Notes under the pieces: model-generated
The model's input: only the letters and a program-made list of their open reading frames with translations
What the model was told of the DNA's origin: nothing
The model's database searches: none
NCBI RefSeq assembly: GCF_018913465.1
Contig: NZ_JABAPM010000008.1
Location: forward strand, 1-44,657
Length of the DNA stretch: 44,657 bases
DNA from: Arcanobacterium phocae
Lineage (GTDB): Bacteria > Actinomycetota > Actinomycetes > Actinomycetales > Actinomycetaceae
Direction: 5' to 3'
In this document: in pieces, positions 25,346 through 33,811 of the stretch
Numbering within the stretch: the first letter of the stretch is position 1
How the letters are laid out: each line of letters begins with the position of its first letter
Position numbers and translations under genes: made by a program

Positions 25346-28300
25346 GCACGCCACAACATATCGAAGAAATTTCTGCCTCCACTGGTTTCCTCGTACCTCC
25401 GCGCACATGGCGTCCGGCCAGCGACTATCCGCATCACATCTCGCTCAACGGCGAATGGCGCTTCCGGCTTCACCCCACAGCCCAGCTAGATGATTCCCTC
25501 CCGTGGGAGACCATCACGTTACCGTGCCATTGGGCGTTTAGTTCCGAACGCGACGACGCCGGGCGGTTGCTGTGGACACGAGGCAAGCCGATCTACACTA
25601 ACCAAAAGTTCCCGTTCGCACTCAACCCGCCGCACGTGCCGCAAGATAATCCCACCGGGGAACATGTGCGAACGTTCAACGTTTCCGCCCAAGCATTCGC
25701 TGACGTGGCTGCAGGCGGGCGCGCAATTATTCGGTTCCTTGGTGCTGAGTCCATTGCGCAGGTTCGGGTCAATGATGTTCTGGTTGCTACCTTGCGTGGG
25801 TCGCGGTTGATGCACGAAGTCGATATTTCTTCGGCTATCCAGGAGGGTACAAACACAATTTCGGTGGTTGTGAGCCAATGGTCGGCGATGAGCTACATCG
25901 AGGATCAAGACCAGTGGTGGCTGGCCGGCATTTTCCGTGACGTTGATTTTTATGTGGAACGCGCGGGAAGTTTCCGCGATGCCCGCGTTCACGGGGACTA
26001 TGATCCACACACCGGCGTGTGCACGTTACACATCCGAGTTGAGTCCGACGGCGATACCTACACCTGCCGTATCGGGGACCGCGATTATGAGCTACGAACC
26101 GGGCGGTGGGAGCACGTCGTCGTCGAATCAGCGTTGCCGTGGAGCCCGGATGCGCCACACCTATATCCGATCACGCTTACCAATTCAGTAGATACCCGGA
26201 CGATCCGGGTGGGATTCCGCCGGGTTGAGGTGTTCCGTGGAGATCGGCCACGAATCCTGCTCAACGGAAAGAAGCTAGAACTGCGTGGCGTTAATCGCCA
26301 CGAAACCCACCCAGACAAGGGACGTGCTTTCGATCCAGACCAGCTCCGCCGGGATCTGACCATGATGAAACGGCACAACATCAACGCGATCCGGACCGCC
26401 CACTACCCTCACGATCCACGTTTTTACGATCTGGCAGATGAATTTGGGTTCTGGGTAGTGTGCGAAGTTGATCTGGAAACCCATGGATTTGTGTTTGCCG
26501 ACTGGGCTGGTAACCCGTCTGATTCTCCGCAGTGGCGAGGCGTCTACGAGGATCGTGCCCTACGGACGGTTTCGCGCGATTACAACCATCCGTCGATTAT
26601 TATCTGGTCGCTCGGGAATGAGTCTGGATACGGGGAAAACATGGCGCGCTCAGCGGCTTTGATTCGCCGGGAGGACCCGTCCCGTCCGATCCACTACGAA
26701 GGCGATTATGACGGGCGAATCACCGATATTCATTCCCGCATGTATTTGCCGATCGAACAGATTCACGCCATGTGTTCTCCTGGCGGTGACGTACCGATTT
26801 CTGATGTGGCAGTGTGGGGTCAGGTGCATCAGTTCCCGTTGATTAACTGCGAATACGCTCATGCGATGGGAAACGGGCCGGGTGCGTTGATTGACTATGA
26901 CGAGTGTATTGAGCGCTACGAGCAGTATCATGGCGGTTTCGTCTGGGAATGGCGCGACCACGGCTTGCGTACCTGGGACAATGGCCAGGAATACTTCGGG
27001 TACGGCGGTGATTTTGGGGAGCGCACGCACGATTCGAATTTCGTGATGGACGGGTTAGTTCGGTCCGACGGCGTTCCCTCACCGGCACTTGCAGAGCTCA
27101 AGGCCGTCTACACCCCGGCCAAGTTGGTTGCTCGGGCAGAAGCGGGCCGGCTGATTGTTGATGTTCGTAACCGATACCATGCGCAACGCTCGCGTATTCT
27201 CACCACTCGTGTTTACGTGGGTGGGACCTGTTTAGGCGTACTAGAGCATGATGTTGCTCCGGGTGAACGTGAAACGCTCGTGTGGGAAAACGACGCTATT
27301 TCGCCAGAAGCTGTGATTGATCTGGTCTCGTGTCGCAACGAAGTCCCGATTCCGGGGAATGCGTGGGAAGAAGAAGGCTGGGAGGTGAGCCGTACCCAGA
27401 TTCGTCCGCAGGTCCAACCGTTGCGGTATCCGGTCGGGGGCGTGATTGAACCCGCAACAGAACCGCTCGTGGAGCTCGACGGCGATCGGCTGATTCGTAT
27501 TCTTGAGCTTCCGGTTGCTGATATTCGACCGTCGTTATGGCGGGCACCAACGGATAACGATGAATCGCGTGGGTTTGGGTCATTTAGTTTGGCAAGCCCA
27601 GGGAAGACGTTTGGTGCCGGCTTGGAAGGTGCGCCGTCGTCGGCAGATCTGTGGCGTGCTGCAGGACTGGATAAGATGGTATGTCACGAATGGCATACTG
27701 AGCTTTCGGGCGATGAGTACAGTGGACGATACGTGCGCGAAGAAGTCTGGGCGAGTGATCAGTCCCAAGCCAGAGTGAACGTCACCTGGCACTGGGAATG
27801 GGGCGTTGTCGACGGCGAACCAGTCGTCCGGTTGTCTACGGACGTGATGCCGTCAGCTAGCTGGCGTGGCTCGTGGCCACGAACCGGAATCCATGTTGCT
27901 ATCCCGCGGCCAGAACATGTCTCATGGTACGGATATGGACCTGGTGAAGCATATTCGGATTCTCGCCAAGCAGTGACATTGGGGCACTTTGCTGCTGAAC
28001 CGCAAGACCTAGAATTTGAGTACTCGGTTCCGCAAGAAAACGGGACGCGAATTGGGATGCGTGAGCTGGCCTTGAGCTATGGCTCATATGGGGTTAGCCT
28101 GCATGCGCATCCGCATATCAGTTTGCCGGAGTATTCCGATTACTATCCGTCATTTAGTCTGCATGAGCAGGACGAGTTTGCACTTACGGTCGCGCGCCAC
28201 CCATACGAACTGGAAGAAAACGATGGATTCTGGCATCTATATCTTGATGGTGGCCAGCATGGTTTAGGTTCGCGCACATGCGGTCCAGATGTCTACCCAC

Positions 28301-28362
28301 AACACGCATGGACACCACGGGCGGTGACTATCTCGTTAGATATAAAACGACATACTCGATGA
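25342..28362 (+). CDS. lacZ: GH2 beta-galactosidase (LacZ type)
   Basis: The 1006-aa protein has the five-domain LacZ plan: jelly-roll sugar-binding domain, GH2 immunoglobulin-like domain, TIM barrel, a further sandwich domain and the Bgal_small C-terminal domain. It carries NRHETHPDKGR, RTAHYPHDPRFYDLADE, the acid/base E427 in LGNESGYG, and the nucleophile E504 in NCEYAHAMGN. It hydrolyses terminal beta-galactose from lactose and related glycans in the cytoplasm; no signal peptide is present. It overlaps the GH123 gene by 4 bp, so the two are co-translated. The context suggests a role in trimming imported Gal-GalNAc-Gal-Glc glycans rather than only dietary lactose. Confidence 0.94.
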   Translation: MSTPQHIEEISASTGFLVPPRTWRPASDYPHHISLNGEWRFRLHPTAQLDDSLPWETITLPCHWAFSSERDDAGRLLWTRGKPIYTNQKFPFALNPPHVPQDNPTGEHVRTFNVSAQAFADVAAGGRAIIRFLGAESIAQVRVNDVLVATLRGSRLMHEVDISSAIQEGTNTISVVVSQWSAMSYIEDQDQWWLAGIFRDVDFYVERAGSFRDARVHGDYDPHTGVCTLHIRVESDGDTYTCRIGDRDYELRTGRWEHVVVESALPWSPDAPHLYPITLTNSVDTRTIRVGFRRVEVFRGDRPRILLNGKKLELRGVNRHETHPDKGRAFDPDQLRRDLTMMKRHNINAIRTAHYPHDPRFYDLADEFGFWVVCEVDLETHGFVFADWAGNPSDSPQWRGVYEDRALRTVSRDYNHPSIIIWSLGNESGYGENMARSAALIRREDPSRPIHYEGDYDGRITDIHSRMYLPIEQIHAMCSPGGDVPISDVAVWGQVHQFPLINCEYAHAMGNGPGALIDYDECIERYEQYHGGFVWEWRDHGLRTWDNGQEYFGYGGDFGERTHDSNFVMDGLVRSDGVPSPALAELKAVYTPAKLVARAEAGRLIVDVRNRYHAQRSRILTTRVYVGGTCLGVLEHDVAPGERETLVWENDAISPEAVIDLVSCRNEVPIPGNAWEEEGWEVSRTQIRPQVQPLRYPVGGVIEPATEPLVELDGDRLIRILELPVADIRPSLWRAPTDNDESRGFGSFSLASPGKTFGAGLEGAPSSADLWRAAGLDKMVCHEWHTELSGDEYSGRYVREEVWASDQSQARVNVTWHWEWGVVDGEPVVRLSTDVMPSASWRGSWPRTGIHVAIPRPEHVSWYGYGPGEAYSDSRQAVTLGHFAAEPQDLEFEYSVPQENGTRIGMRELALSYGSYGVSLHAHPHISLPEYSDYYPSFSLHEQDEFALTVARHPYELEENDGFWHLYLDGGQHGLGSRTCGPDVYPQHAWTPRAVTISLDIKRHTR

Positions 28363-28378
28363 TTTCTCATCTCACACA

Positions 28379-28400
28379 TTCTAAGCAACGGCGCTTAGAA
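28379..28400 (+). other. intercistronic hairpin between lacZ and the endoglycoceramidase gene
   Basis: TTCTAAGC and GCTTAGAA pair over 8 bp with a 6-nt loop, 19 nt before the downstream ATG. There is no T-run. It may mark an RNA processing or stability point that lets the secreted enzyme be expressed at a different level from the cytoplasmic ones. Confidence 0.4.
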
Positions 28401-28419
28401 AAGAGGGAAGGAGTAGAGA

Positions 28420-29907
28420 ATGAGACTGAAGTGGAGAAAACCTGCAGCGTTAGTGATTGGATTCGCTATGGGAGCATCGTTGCTGCCAGAAGCTGCATAT
28501 GCGAATGAAAAAGATGAGCTATCGACGGGCGAACAAGCTAAGTCGATAGTAGAAACATTTGGTAAGGGAGGTGATGGCGGATCATATTTGACAACGTCTG
28601 ATGGTCGGCAAGTGATTCTTCGTGGACTCAATACGCATGGTTCGACGAAAGTAGCGAAAGACTGTATGCCGGAATACTACGAAACTGACATCGCTCGGGA
28701 ACGCGGCGAACTCAGTAGTAACGCGGTAAGACTATTGATGCAGTGGAGATGTGTAGAGCCGCAACCGGGTGTGTACGATGATGCCTATCTTGATCGGATA
28801 GAAAGCCTAGTCAACACCTATAACTCTCATGGCATGACTGTTTTGTTAGACATGCACCAAGACCTTTACGGACCGGGTGTAGCTGATATTCCTGGTGTCG
28901 GAAATGGCGCTCCAGCGTGGGCAACATATACTGACGGGCTACCAGTAAATAAACATGATAACTGGGCTATGTATTATCTCGAAGATGGGGTTATTCGAGC
29001 ATTCGATAATTTCTGGAATCACACCGGACAACATCCTGAACTAGCGGAGCATTATGCCAAAATGTGGGCTCATGTTGCTCATCGTTTTGCGCATCATCCT
29101 GGAGTTTTTGGCTACGATCTGATGAATGAACCATTCGCAGGTAAATCTCTTCCAGCATCGTTGGAAAAAGGGCCACTAGCTGATCTTTACACGCGGGTTA
29201 TTAATGCAATTCGCGAAACGGATAACGATACTTGGATTTTCCTAGAACCAGTTGCCTTAGGTGCAAATCAGGGATTGGGAACACATCTGCCATACATCCC
29301 AGACCCACGCCAAGGACAACCAAAGATCGGTTATGCTCCGCACATGTACATGCTTGGTACTGAAGAAGGCGGGATGCCTCAGTGGTCAGCACTTGCAATT
29401 AAAGGGGCAATGCGATTGTGGCAAGCCAATGTTCGTCAACAAGCCAAAGATCTCTCGCCAGACGGGACGACTGTCCCCATCGTCGTCGGCGAATATGGAC
29501 TTAACACTGACAAACCGGGTGGGCTGGAATATGTCAAGTATGCCCAATGGCGTTTAGGGATGATGGGAGCCTCTACTTTTTATTACTCCTCTGATCGCGG
29601 ACAATGGGGGCCCTGGGATGAAAACGGCCATAATCGCAACACGCACGACTTATTGGCAACATGCTATGCCACAGTCGTAGGCGGCTTCTTGGATTCGCAA
29701 GAACCATTAGCTGATGGGTGTGGGATCTATTTTGAACGCGGTGATGGGCGCAATACCGAAATCCAGGTTCCATGGGCATCGGCGATTGACGATATCCGTG
29801 TTGAGGGGGCAACAATCGTTAGATTTAGTCCTGAAGAAAAAATACTGACAATTAACGCTGGAACTTTTGCGCAGTACAAGGAAGTTTGGGTAAAACGGGC
29901 TAAGTAA
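28420..29907 (+). CDS. secreted GH5 endoglycoceramidase
   Basis: The 495-aa protein starts with a signal peptide (about 1-29, KWRK then hydrophobic, AYA cleavage). The GH5 barrel carries RGLNTHGS, VRLLMQWRCVEP, LLDMHQDLYGPG and GNGAPAWA, all characteristic of endoglycoceramidases of Rhodococcus and related bacteria. The acid/base is E237 in LMNEPFAG and the nucleophile E358 in VVGEYGLN. The C-terminal 90 residues form a small beta domain. These enzymes cut between the glycan and ceramide of glycosphingolipids. It has no cell-wall anchor, so it is secreted freely. GGAAGGAG precedes the ATG. Neighbouring glycosidases and an ABC importer fit uptake of the released glycan. A GH5 cellulase-like role is less likely given the motifs. 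Confidence 0.85.
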   Translation: MRLKWRKPAALVIGFAMGASLLPEAAYANEKDELSTGEQAKSIVETFGKGGDGGSYLTTSDGRQVILRGLNTHGSTKVAKDCMPEYYETDIARERGELSSNAVRLLMQWRCVEPQPGVYDDAYLDRIESLVNTYNSHGMTVLLDMHQDLYGPGVADIPGVGNGAPAWATYTDGLPVNKHDNWAMYYLEDGVIRAFDNFWNHTGQHPELAEHYAKMWAHVAHRFAHHPGVFGYDLMNEPFAGKSLPASLEKGPLADLYTRVINAIRETDNDTWIFLEPVALGANQGLGTHLPYIPDPRQGQPKIGYAPHMYMLGTEEGGMPQWSALAIKGAMRLWQANVRQQAKDLSPDGTTVPIVVGEYGLNTDKPGGLEYVKYAQWRLGMMGASTFYYSSDRGQWGPWDENGHNRNTHDLLATCYATVVGGFLDSQEPLADGCGIYFERGDGRNTEIQVPWASAIDDIRVEGATIVRFSPEEKILTINAGTFAQYKEVWVKRAK

Positions 29908-29960
29908 GTAGCTTCCGGACTACCAATATCTGTTGACAAGAAAAGTGTTATGTTACCGGA

Positions 29961-29988
29961 TTCACTTTTTAGTGAACAGCGGTATAGT
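29961..29988 (+). promoter_or_regulatory. internal promoter with palindrome before the solute-binding protein
   Basis: TTCACT-TTTT-AGTGAA (29961-29976) is a perfect inverted repeat with 6-bp arms. Its first half overlaps a possible -35 (TTCACT) and TATAGT (29983-29988) follows at 16 bp. A separate TTGACA occurs at 29933. It lies in the 129-bp gap before the binding-protein gene, so the transporter may be transcribed separately and under a different regulator. Confidence 0.5.
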
Positions 29989-30036
29989 GTAATGGCAAGC
30001 AGAACAGTCATTCTGAACTCAAAGGGGAGAAAAATT

Positions 30037-31359
30037 ATGACAACACTGTCGCATCGCAGCAAAGTCGCTGCCGTTTTGGCAACTGTTTCACTCGCAGCCG
30101 CAGGCTTGGCTGGTTGTTCATCGGACTCGGCTGGAAAAGCATCGTCCGGCGAAGACGGAAAGACAGAAGCCAAACTTGAGTACGTCCATCGTTTGCCAGA
30201 TGGTGAAGGCATGGTCAAAGTTCAAGAAATCGTAGATCGATGGAACAAAGATCACCCGGATATGACAGTCAAGGCAACAAAATTCGATGGTAAAGCTGCA
30301 GATCTATTCCAGAAGCTTGAAAAGGATGTGGCAACTGATACCGCCCCATGTTTAGCACAGCTCGGATACTCCGAGGTCCCAGAGGCATTCGTGAAAGGCA
30401 TGGTTGAAGACGTCACCAAGCAGGCAGAAAAGTACAAGGACAACTTCTCCGGTGCATATGGTCAGATGGCAGCCGGTGGAAAAGTCGTGGGTCTACCACA
30501 AGATACTGGCCCGCTCGTCTACTTCTATGACAAAGCAGAATTCGATGCTCTCGGGTTGTCCGTGCCAACAACACTCGACGAGCTGAAAGAAACTGCTAAG
30601 AAGGCAGCGGAACAAGGCAAGTACATTTTGAATTTCGAACCCGATGAAGCTGCTCACTGGCTTTCAGCACAGGCTGCTGCTGTAGGCGATCCGTGGTTCA
30701 CTACCGAAAATGATAAGTGGAAGATCAATACCCAAAACAAGGGATCTGAGGTAGTAGCTAACTTCTGGCAAGAACTCATTGATGCCAAGGCAGTCACCAC
30801 GATCAACCGCTGGGATGACGCATACACCAAGGCATTGACCGATAAGAAGGTTATTGGAAACATCGGTGCAGCTTGGGAAGCTGGTTTTATGCTTGACCCA
30901 GTTGTTCCAGAAGATGCTGAAGGTACTTGGCGAGTAGCTCTACTACCAGATTTCGGTGAAGGCGTGAAGACCGGCCCTGACGGTGGATCGGGCGTTGCCG
31001 TGATGAAGGGATGCAAGTACATCGACGAGGCAATGGAGTTCAACAACTGGTTCAACACCCAGACGGCAGATCTTGCAACACAAGGCCTCGTTGTTGCAGC
31101 TAAGGGAGACGTGACCACTCCAGAAAAGATTAAGCGTCAGTTTGGTGGACAAGACGTTTTCACTGAGCTTGCCAAGGCAAACCAGGGCTTGAACCCTGAC
31201 TTCCAGTACATCCCAGGATTCTCTGCGGTAGGCCAAAAGATGGTTGATACGGCAGCGAACGTTATTGATTCCAAGGGCAAGATTGCCGATATTTTTGCGG
31301 CAGCTCAAGAAGAATCGATGAAGACGCTTAAGAATCTCAAACTACCAGTAGCCGAATAG
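30037..31359 (+). CDS. ABC transporter solute-binding lipoprotein (sugar type)
   Basis: The 440-aa protein has a lipoprotein signal peptide (basic start, hydrophobic core, LAGC lipobox at about 21-24), so it is attached to the outer face of the membrane by Cys24. The mature part has the family 1 extracellular binding-protein fold (about 420 aa), with PQDTGPLVYFYDKAEFDALG near residue 150. It delivers glycans to the two permeases downstream. GGGGAG lies 8 nt before the ATG at 30037. An upstream in-frame start at 29950 gives a non-family N-terminus and is rejected. The ligand is unknown; the operon suggests a released glycosphingolipid oligosaccharide. Confidence 0.92.
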   Translation: MTTLSHRSKVAAVLATVSLAAAGLAGCSSDSAGKASSGEDGKTEAKLEYVHRLPDGEGMVKVQEIVDRWNKDHPDMTVKATKFDGKAADLFQKLEKDVATDTAPCLAQLGYSEVPEAFVKGMVEDVTKQAEKYKDNFSGAYGQMAAGGKVVGLPQDTGPLVYFYDKAEFDALGLSVPTTLDELKETAKKAAEQGKYILNFEPDEAAHWLSAQAAAVGDPWFTTENDKWKINTQNKGSEVVANFWQELIDAKAVTTINRWDDAYTKALTDKKVIGNIGAAWEAGFMLDPVVPEDAEGTWRVALLPDFGEGVKTGPDGGSGVAVMKGCKYIDEAMEFNNWFNTQTADLATQGLVVAAKGDVTTPEKIKRQFGGQDVFTELAKANQGLNPDFQYIPGFSAVGQKMVDTAANVIDSKGKIADIFAAAQEESMKTLKNLKLPVAE

Positions 31360-31427
31360 TAGGTGATCCGCCGCCGAAAGAGACGTGATTGGTTGAGGAC
31401 TATAAGGAATTTATATTGAGGCACACT

Positions 31428-32378
31428 ATGACAAACACGGTAGAAATCGATAGCTCAAGAAAAAGAGGCAGACGCAGGCGCGAGCGCCATGAAGCCCTAA
31501 CTGGTTGGATCTTCATGCTCCCGTTCGTTATCGGCTTCACGTTGGTTTTTCTGCTACCGATTGGGGCATCAATATATTCGTCGTTCTTCCAAGAAGTCTC
31601 CGACGGCGGCGGACTCTACGGCGGAAGCGAGCTCATCAAAGAGTTCGTTGGTTTAGATAACTACTACAACACTGTGGCCAATGAGAGATTCTGGATGGGA
31701 ATTATGCGAGTAATTCTCTATACACTCATCCAGGTCCCCGTCATGATTTTTGTGGGCTTGGCATTGGCTCTTGTTCTAGACTCGCTGCTCGTTCGACACG
31801 TTGCGGTATACCGACTCGGCTACTTTTTGCCATTCGCTATCCCCGGTATCGTAGCGGCAATCATCTGGCTCTACATCTACACTCCAGAAATCTCACCACT
31901 TATTTCGCTGTTGAACTGGTTGGGGCTAGACGTTAATTTGATGAGCAAGAATCTCATTTTCTTCTCGATGGCAAACATGACTACCTGGACCTACACGGGC
32001 TATAACATGCTGATCTTCCTCGCAGCACTACAGGCGATTCCAACCGAGCTTGAGGAAGCGGCCCGGCTTGATGGAGCTACTGGGTTCCAGGTAGTAACAA
32101 AGGTGAAGGTTCCAATGGTTCGTGGGGCAGTGCTACTGTCCGTCCTCCTCTCAATTGTAGGAACGATCCAACTGTTTAACGAACCAGCTGTTTTGTCCAC
32201 TGTGAACCGGTGGATGGGTGCTGACTACACTCCAATGATGATGGCGTACAACACTATGGTTGGGCAGATTACCCCATCTGGTGACGGGCCGGCAGCTGCT
32301 ACTTCTATTGTGATGGCTGTGATTGCGGGTGGTTTAGCTGTGGTCTATGCATTGATTGAGCGGAAGGTGAATAACTAA
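31428..32378 (+). CDS. ABC sugar permease, MalF/UgpA type
   Basis: The 316-aa membrane protein starts with a basic RKRGRRRRERHE cytoplasmic tail and has six hydrophobic segments. The inner-loop EAA motif reads ELEEAARLDGATGFQVVTKV, which contacts the ATPase. It pairs with the next gene as the heterodimeric channel of a carbohydrate ABC importer. TTGAGG lies 7 nt before the ATG. Its stop overlaps the next start by one base (TAATG). No ATPase gene is present; in actinobacteria a shared MsiK-like ATPase often serves several such importers. Confidence 0.92.
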   Translation: MTNTVEIDSSRKRGRRRRERHEALTGWIFMLPFVIGFTLVFLLPIGASIYSSFFQEVSDGGGLYGGSELIKEFVGLDNYYNTVANERFWMGIMRVILYTLIQVPVMIFVGLALALVLDSLLVRHVAVYRLGYFLPFAIPGIVAAIIWLYIYTPEISPLISLLNWLGLDVNLMSKNLIFFSMANMTTWTYTGYNMLIFLAALQAIPTELEEAARLDGATGFQVVTKVKVPMVRGAVLLSVLLSIVGTIQLFNEPAVLSTVNRWMGADYTPMMMAYNTMVGQITPSGDGPAAATSIVMAVIAGGLAVVYALIERKVNN

Positions 32379-33289
32379 TGTCAAAAATGACCAAACGTAT
32401 GCTCAGCGACGGAACCGAGTATGTTCCATCACGTGAAGGAATCCCGGCTCGTTCTATCGCGCCATCTGCTGTGGCTCGCTGGATCACCAGAGCTATCCTA
32501 TTTCTTGCGCTCGTGTACTTCTTGTTCCCGGTTTATTGGGTGATTGTGGCATCCACGAAGACGAATTCCCAACTCGTGTCCACGAACGGTTTATGGTTCG
32601 ACGATTTTAATTTGTTGAAGAACCATGACACGCTCATGGTGTGGACGCGCGGAATGTTTTGGCGGTGGGTATTGAATTCGTTACTCTACTCCACTGTTGC
32701 TGGGGTAGTTGGCACACTCATTTCTGTGATGGCAGGTTACGCAACCGCTAAGTTCAACTTTCCTGGCAAGGGAATTGCGATGGGCGTGATCATGTCCGGC
32801 CTGCTCATGCCAGCAGCGCTCCTCACTATTCCGCTCTACATTATTTTCCATCACATCGGAATCACCAATACAATGTGGGCGATTATCATTCCAGCTTGTG
32901 TGAGCCCATTTGGTGTGTTCTTGGGCCGTGTCTATGCGCAGACATCTGTGCCAACTGAGTTAATTGAAGCTGCTCGAATCGATGGTGCTAGCGAAGCTCG
33001 TATTTTCTTTACGATGGTGTTGCGGCTGCTAGCACCGGCGATGGTGACGATTTTCCTCTTTATTTTCGTAGGAACGTGGAACAACTTCCTGTTGCCGTTG
33101 ATGATGGTGACGGCTGATGAAATTAAGCCAGTAACTCTTGGCCTGTACGGCATGATGAGTTACTTCGCCCCAGAAAAGGGAGCTGTGATGCTAGGCGCGC
33201 TATTGGGTGTTCTCCCATTGATTGTTCTCTTCCTTGCGTTGCAAAAGTATTGGCAGTCCGGCCTCGCAGCCGGCTCAGTCAAGGGCTGA
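32378..33289 (+). CDS. ABC sugar permease, MalG/UgpE type
   Basis: The 303-aa membrane protein has six hydrophobic helices and the EAA loop ELIEAARIDGASEARIFFTM. An N-terminal region of about 40 residues precedes the first helix. With the preceding gene it forms the transmembrane channel of the importer. It is the last gene of the glycan cluster and is followed by a strong terminator. Confidence 0.92.
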   Translation: MSKMTKRMLSDGTEYVPSREGIPARSIAPSAVARWITRAILFLALVYFLFPVYWVIVASTKTNSQLVSTNGLWFDDFNLLKNHDTLMVWTRGMFWRWVLNSLLYSTVAGVVGTLISVMAGYATAKFNFPGKGIAMGVIMSGLLMPAALLTIPLYIIFHHIGITNTMWAIIIPACVSPFGVFLGRVYAQTSVPTELIEAARIDGASEARIFFTMVLRLLAPAMVTIFLFIFVGTWNNFLLPLMMVTADEIKPVTLGLYGMMSYFAPEKGAVMLGALLGVLPLIVLFLALQKYWQSGLAAGSVKG

Positions 33290-33303
33290 TAACCCGCAGA
33301 CAT

Positions 33304-33343
33304 AAAGTGGTGGCCACGAACAAAAGTTCGTGGCCACCACTTT
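33304..33343. terminator. bidirectional terminator closing the glycan operon
   Basis: An 18-bp perfect stem (33304-33321 with 33326-33343) with loop AAAA lies 15 bp after the last permease. Its A/T-flanked arms let it act on both strands, also ending the minus-strand gene at 33356. Confidence 0.9.
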
Positions 33344-33355
33344 GCTATTTAGCTG

Positions 33356-33811
33356 TTAGCCGCCGAAGCGATCGTTCAGGTAGCTGACAACTCCAGCGGA
33401 TATTCCAGCCACCAGCGCGAACTGGGAGTGAGCAAGGCGTTTACCTTCGGCACGACGGCGCTCTCCACGCCGGAAGATCGCACGTTCAGTAAGGATCGAC
33501 ATGCCGAGAGAACCGGCAACCAGTGCGCCGCCGATTGCCAGCATATGGGGCTTAACATGGTGCTGGTCTGTATCTTTCAGATCAGCATCTGCATCTTTCG
33601 ATTCAGCATCTTTCGGTTCTATATCTGAAATTGCGCCGGTTTTTGCTTTTTCTGATGCTATCTGGAAAGTAGCAGGTATAGCGCAGGACAATGTTTTCAC
33701 TACGAATCGCATTGGCCGGGAACGAATCATATCTGGACTCGCATAGTAAAGAGTGATGCCAAGGCCGAGGGTAACGGCATCGAGCATCGCATGCGGATTA
33801 CTTGAGCTCAT
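33356..33811 (-). CDS. small hypothetical membrane protein
   Basis: The 151-aa protein has a hydrophobic segment near the N-terminus (about 10-24), an acidic repeat-like middle (EPKDAESKDADADLKDTD), and a second hydrophobic pair near 95-105 and 132-145. I do not recognise a family. It overlaps the end of the upstream LppM-like lipoprotein by 14 bp, so it is probably co-translated with it and may work with it at the membrane. Confidence 0.7.
   Translation of the reverse strand: MSSSNPHAMLDAVTLGLGITLYYASPDMIRSRPMRFVVKTLSCAIPATFQIASEKAKTGAISDIEPKDAESKDADADLKDTDQHHVKPHMLAIGGALVAGSLGMSILTERAIFRRGERRRAEGKRLAHSQFALVAGISAGVVSYLNDRFGG

Noticed and set aside
23867-28631. Long minus-strand open frames opposite the glycan operon
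   Set aside because: They are shadows of the highly biased coding strand, without ribosome sites or family motifs.
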